A stretch of DNA of 33,772 bases, taken from contig NZ_JAGFVM010000035.1 of the NCBI RefSeq assembly GCF_017599325.1, positions 1 to 33,772 on the forward strand. The letters run 5' to 3'. Source of the DNA: Marinilactibacillus kalidii. Its GTDB lineage: Bacteria > Bacillota > Bacilli > Lactobacillales > Carnobacteriaceae_A. Positions 30,740 through 33,772 of the stretch are shown one piece after another. The notes below the pieces were generated by a model, which was not told the DNA's origin, did no database searches, and was given only the letters and a program-made list of their open reading frames with translations. Position 1 is the first letter of the stretch; every line of letters begins with the position of its first letter. Both the position numbers and the translations under genes were made by a program.

Positions 30740-31963
30740 ATGAAAATGAAAAAAGTGAACTTAGGGCTTGTTCCTAAACTACTTTTAGCAATTCTTTTGG
30801 GCGTGATCGTAGGCCAATTATCTTTTATTCCAACAGTATTACTGAGGATTCCAGTAACCTTCTCTAATGTATTCAGTAGTTTGCTATCATTCATTATTCC
30901 ATTGATGATCATTGGATTTATTGTCAAAGGGATTTCAGATTTAACAGAAGGTGCCGGTAAATTGCTTGGTTTAGCAACCGTTATTTCTTATGGATCGACG
31001 ATCCTTGGCGGGCTGGTTGCTTATTTTGTCGCTTCAGCGGTTTTTCCCTTGTTTATCCATTCCCAGGGTAGTACAGATGTTCAAGAAGCTGGAGCAGGTC
31101 TGACGACCTTATTCGAGATTCCACTTGAACCGATGTTGGATGTTACAGCCGCTATCGCTTTTTCTTTTATTATGGGGATGAGTATTTCATGGCTGAAAGC
31201 GCAAGGGAAAGGGGAAACCTTGTATCATGTATTTGATGAATTTAATTTAATTATCGTTAAAGTATTAAATACAGCAATTATTCCCTTATTACCGTTCTTT
31301 ATTTTCGGGAATTTTGTTAGCTTGAGCTATACAGGAGAAGTTTTCAGTATTCTTTCTGTTTTCTGGCGCGTTTTCTTGATTGTTATCACGCTTCATATTA
31401 CATTGATTGTCCTTTGGTTTACAGTGGCAGGGATTTATCGTCGGAAAAATCCAATTCAATTACTAAAAAACCAGATACCGGGTTACTTTACAGCGATTGG
31501 TACGCAATCTTCAGCAGCTACAATCCCAATCAATATAGAGTGTGCACGTAAAAATGGTGTTTCAAGAAAAATTCGTGAATTTATGATTCCGTTATGTGCA
31601 ACGATTCATTTGCTGGGAAGTATGGTAACGATTGTTTCTTGTGTATTTGCGGTACTGACACTTTATGATATGCCTGTTAATCTAGGTATGATGTTCAGTT
31701 TTATCGCAACATTGGGTATCGCAATGGTTGCAGCGCCAGGGGCACCTGGTGGGGCGATCATGTCTGCTTTACCGTTCTTGACAATCGTTGGGATCGACCC
31801 AACAGGTATTTTAGGGAATCTTTTGATCACGTTATATCTGACACAAGATAGTTTCGGAACGGCTGCAAATGTCTCTTGTGACAATGCCATAACATTAGTG
31901 GTTGAGAAGCTATACTTCAAGTTTATTGCTAAAGAAGAAGCGGTTGTAGCTGAAGAAGCTTAA
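30740..31963 (+). CDS. SDF/DAACS-family sodium:amino acid symporter, probably neutral substrates
   Basis: A 407-residue membrane transporter of the glutamate/serine symporter fold. Hairpin 1 has QSSAATIP (256-263) in place of the common SSSATLP, and hairpin 2 has APGAPGGAIM. The substrate helix reads DSFGTAANVSCD (370-381). Aligned with archaeal GltPh, Asp394, Thr398, Asn401 and Asp405 are kept, while Arg397, which holds the side-chain carboxylate, is Gly373. This argues against glutamate/aspartate and for a neutral amino acid such as Ser/Thr, though it is not a close SstT. The ATG at 30740 is 8 bases from AAAGGAG. The 3' end abuts hairpins of an IS element. Confidence 0.88.
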   Translation: MKMKKVNLGLVPKLLLAILLGVIVGQLSFIPTVLLRIPVTFSNVFSSLLSFIIPLMIIGFIVKGISDLTEGAGKLLGLATVISYGSTILGGLVAYFVASAVFPLFIHSQGSTDVQEAGAGLTTLFEIPLEPMLDVTAAIAFSFIMGMSISWLKAQGKGETLYHVFDEFNLIIVKVLNTAIIPLLPFFIFGNFVSLSYTGEVFSILSVFWRVFLIVITLHITLIVLWFTVAGIYRRKNPIQLLKNQIPGYFTAIGTQSSAATIPINIECARKNGVSRKIREFMIPLCATIHLLGSMVTIVSCVFAVLTLYDMPVNLGMMFSFIATLGIAMVAAPGAPGGAIMSALPFLTIVGIDPTGILGNLLITLYLTQDSFGTAANVSCDNAITLVVEKLYFKFIAKEEAVVAEEA

Positions 31964-31984
31964 TAATTCTATCAAATAGGCAGG

Positions 31985-32055
31985 CTGGGACAAAAGTCCC
32001 AGTAAAATAATAAGAACCACTGAAAATCTAATTTAGATTTTCAGCGGTTCTTATT
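31985..32055. terminator. Left-end double hairpin of the IS (repeat copy B)
   Basis: The first hairpin is CTGGGAC-AAAA-GTCCCAG (31985-32002). The second has 22-base arms (32009-32030 and 32034-32055) with one mismatch, a 3-base loop and then TTTGTTTAT. Placed 20-90 bases after the symporter stop, it can end that transcript and shield the IS from incoming transcription. Confidence 0.75.
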
Positions 32056-32070
32056 TGTTTATGTAAGCAA

Positions 32071-32130
32071 AAGGAGCACGGCTTTGATATAATAAAGTCA
32101 CCACAACAAATCATAGAAAGGGTGCTCCTT
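32071..32130 (+). promoter_or_regulatory. Inverted repeat next to transposase start codon
   Basis: AAGGAGCAC (32071-32079) and GTGCTCCTT (32122-32130) are perfect inverted 9-mers. The second arm directly abuts the ATG at 32131 and overlaps the end of the GAAAGGG ribosome site. The likely -10 (32088) lies between the arms, so only RNA that enters from outside can contain both. Confidence 0.65.
32085..32093 (+). promoter_or_regulatory. Transposase promoter, extended -10
   Basis: TGATATAAT at 32085-32093 is an extended -10 with a perfect hexamer and no clear -35. Start of transcription would be near 32100. Confidence 0.55.
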
Positions 32131-33669
32131 ATGTATACTCAATATACCATGAACCAAACAACCTTGCCATTAGAAATGAACTGTTACTTACCAGAAAATC
32201 ATATCGTCTACTCTATTCATCAAGTTGTGGAAGATTTAGATGACTCGCAGTATCGTTTAATTGAAAACGACTTTGGTCGTCCGGCTTATCATCCGAAAGT
32301 TCTACTCAAAGCGTTATTATTTGCCTATTCAGAGGGGATTTTTTCTGGTCGAAAAATAGAAAAAATGATGCAAGAAAATCTAGCAATGCAGTGGTTGACT
32401 GGACAAACTATGGTCTCTTACCGTACACTCAATCGTTTCAGAGTATCAAAAGTGACTAAAGATATCTTACAAGATCTCTATTGCACGTTTTCTCTTCGTT
32501 TAAAAGAAGAACAACTGATTGAAGGAAAAGCATTATTTATAGATGGTACAAAGTTTGAAGCAGACGCCAATAAATATACCTTTGTGTGGAAAAAAGCTAC
32601 TGAACGGTTTTATCGTCTATTGAAAGAAAAAGAAGTGCACTATTATAAAGAAGAAATCACACCATTAATCGACCAAGCGGTCATAAAAGATCAAGAGCAG
32701 GAATTTTCTAAAGAAGAGATTCAGTCATTACATGAACTGCTTCAAGAAGAACTCGAAAAAGTCGAGACAGAAATCATTGACTCAAAAGAACAAGAAGTAC
32801 TCAGTCAATTGAAGAAAAAGCGTCGCTCTTTGAAAAAACATAGAAATAGATTAAAAAAAGATTTTATACCTAGAGAACAGAAATATGAAGAGCACTACGA
32901 TACATTTAATGGTCGAAACAGCTTTTCTAAAACAGATAAAGATGCCACTTTCATGCGTATGAAAGACGATCATATGATGAATGGTCAATTGAAGCCAGGC
33001 TATAATATCCAAATCGCAACTGAAAATCAGTTTGTTTTGCATACCCAAGTCTACTCTAACCCAACGGATACCAGAACACTCATCCCATTTGTACAGTCTC
33101 TTCCAGAGTCCATTCAACCAACGACTTACATTGTCGCAGATGCAGGATATGGTAGCCAAGAAAACTTAGAATATTTAGAGCAGTCCCGGTGGACTGGCTT
33201 GGTTAAATACGGCATGTACGAAAAGGAACTGAAAAAGAAATATGTACTTTCGGATAAAAATAGAGATAATTGGATGTACGATGAAGATCAAAACACTTAT
33301 ACACATCCTGATGGGACCATTTATGCGTACAGTCATGTTAGTAGACAAAAAACTGATTCTGGATTCGTAAGATTATCTCATATTTATAAATCGACGGATT
33401 CAAATTACAAAAATGGAAGAAAATCATTTTCCATTAACTATGAGTACGAGGAGCAAAAACTCAATATTAGAGAAAAGCTTTCGTCAGAAGAAGGTACTCA
33501 ATTTTATAGTAAACGTAAAATTGATGTAGAACCAACTTTCGGACAGGTGAAGGCCAATTTGAGGTTCACTCGATTTTCAGTTCGTGGAAAAGCCAATGTA
33601 GAGAATGAAACAAATCTGATCTTCATGGCCAATAATCTACGAAAATATAACAAAAGAAAGAAAAAATAA
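32131..33669 (+). CDS. IS1182-family transposase
   Basis: A 512-residue DDE transposase of the IS1182 group. The N-terminal region has FGRPAYHPKVLLKALLFAYS and TMVSYRTLNRFR (DUF772-like). The first catalytic Asp lies in LFIDGTKFEADANKY, then a long Lys/Glu-rich coiled insert (about 180-280). The second Asp is in YIVADAGYGSQEN and the Glu in DVEPTFGQVKANLRFTRFSV near the end, with NLIFMANNLRKY closing the protein. All motifs are present and the frame is unbroken. I use the ATG at 32131; a GTG three codons upstream overlaps the ribosome site. Confidence 0.93.
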   Translation: MYTQYTMNQTTLPLEMNCYLPENHIVYSIHQVVEDLDDSQYRLIENDFGRPAYHPKVLLKALLFAYSEGIFSGRKIEKMMQENLAMQWLTGQTMVSYRTLNRFRVSKVTKDILQDLYCTFSLRLKEEQLIEGKALFIDGTKFEADANKYTFVWKKATERFYRLLKEKEVHYYKEEITPLIDQAVIKDQEQEFSKEEIQSLHELLQEELEKVETEIIDSKEQEVLSQLKKKRRSLKKHRNRLKKDFIPREQKYEEHYDTFNGRNSFSKTDKDATFMRMKDDHMMNGQLKPGYNIQIATENQFVLHTQVYSNPTDTRTLIPFVQSLPESIQPTTYIVADAGYGSQENLEYLEQSRWTGLVKYGMYEKELKKKYVLSDKNRDNWMYDEDQNTYTHPDGTIYAYSHVSRQKTDSGFVRLSHIYKSTDSNYKNGRKSFSINYEYEEQKLNIREKLSSEEGTQFYSKRKIDVEPTFGQVKANLRFTRFSVRGKANVENETNLIFMANNLRKYNKRKKK

Positions 33670-33683
33670 AGATTATAAACAAG

Positions 33684-33730
33684 AAGAAACCCTGAAAGAA
33701 TTGTTAAAATACAATTCTTTCAGGGTTCTT
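33684..33730. terminator. Right-end hairpin of the IS
   Basis: ACCCTGAAAGAATTGT and ACAATTCTTTCAGGGT form a perfect 16-bp stem with a 6-base loop, extended by AAGAA/TTCTT with one bulge. It starts 15 bases after the transposase stop codon and is followed by TTCTTTGAT, so it probably ends transposase transcription. Confidence 0.8.
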
Positions 33731-33749
33731 TGATATTTGAAGACTGTAA

Positions 33750-33769
33750 GAGACTTTTGTCTCGGCCTC
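33750..33769 (-). repeat. GAGGCYGRGACA repeat, right border (copy C)
   Basis: On the minus strand GAGGCCGAGACAAAAGTCTC, the same motif as copies A and B with three transitions. It keeps the small hairpin GAGAC-AAAA-GTCTC by paired changes relative to the GGGAC-AAAA-GTCCC of copy B. Confidence 0.75.
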
Positions 33770-33772
33770 TTT

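Larger units (their letters stand above)
31982..33769 (+). mobile_element. IS1182-family insertion sequence, complete
   Basis: About 1.79 kb with one transposase gene. The outer ends AGGCTGGGACAAAAGTCCC (31982-32000) and, inverted, AGGCCGAGACAAAAGTCTC (33768-33750) agree at 16 of 19 places, and all three changes are transitions. Inside each lies a large hairpin with shared AAGAACC-CTGAAA and then TTGTTTAT motifs (32055-32062; inverted 33675-33682). The end could lie at the outer motif or at the hairpin, because the outer motif also exists without the IS at 5774. The transposase frame is intact, so the element may be active. Confidence 0.75.

Noticed and set aside
1-33769. Composite transposon bounded by the two insertion sequences
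   Set aside because: The two IS elements belong to different families (ISL3 and IS1182), and the 30 kb between them holds core housekeeping genes.

Overview
The window is low-GC Firmicute DNA, most likely from a lactic acid bacterium of the Carnobacteriaceae/Enterococcaceae type (Alkalibacterium, Marinilactibacillus or Carnobacterium-like). This is an inference from gene content (pta, ppx-ppk, mntABCD, a PcsB-like/3D wall protein, a type I pullulanase), strong AGGAGG ribosome binding sites, frequent TTG/GTG starts and many hairpin terminators. It is mostly ordinary chromosome, with an insertion sequence at each edge.

Layout. 1-940: start of an ISL3-family insertion sequence, cut by the window edge. 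993-3029 (minus): two-gene operon of an FAD/NAD oxidoreductase and a short-chain dehydrogenase. 3202-5657: an unknown small protein, a cupin and an M20 peptidase. 5774-5903: a dispersed GAGGCTGGGACA repeat with nested hairpins. 5920-9034 (minus): a glycine-rich membrane protein and type I pullulanase. 9263-13797: SloR/MntR-type regulator divergent from a four-gene manganese/zinc-type ABC importer, with a DtxR-like box over the importer -10. 13858-18569 (minus): an orphan LacI regulator, then ppx-ppk for polyphosphate turnover. 18570-20030: a regulatory region with a WalR-type box, then a secreted coiled-coil/3D-domain wall protein. 20243-22886: small unknown protein, uvrC and a GNAT acetyltransferase in one operon. 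22935-25023: two half-size chromate-family transporter genes divergent from an RpiR-family regulator, with twin palindromes between them. 25091-26382 (minus): HesB-like, tubby/LURP-like and YvrJ-like small genes. 26545-28409 (minus): pyridoxine/HMP kinase and a HAD phosphatase. 28562-30306: ung and pta. 30404-30568: a remnant of a glycerol facilitator. 30740-31963: an SDF/DAACS-family amino acid symporter. 31982-33769: a complete IS1182-family element.

No CRISPR array, defence island, phage, tRNA or rRNA was seen. The most notable signals are not protein-coding. Both insertion sequences carry an inverted repeat whose proximal arm covers or adjoins the transposase start region, while the distal arm lies upstream of the likely promoter, so only read-through transcripts could fold over the start. 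The IS1182 element is bordered by large hairpins and by the same GAGGCTGGGACA motif that occurs alone at 5774-5903. Three regulator-operator pairings can also be proposed from the sequence: MntR-type box/mntABCD, RpiR/chr and WalR/3D protein.
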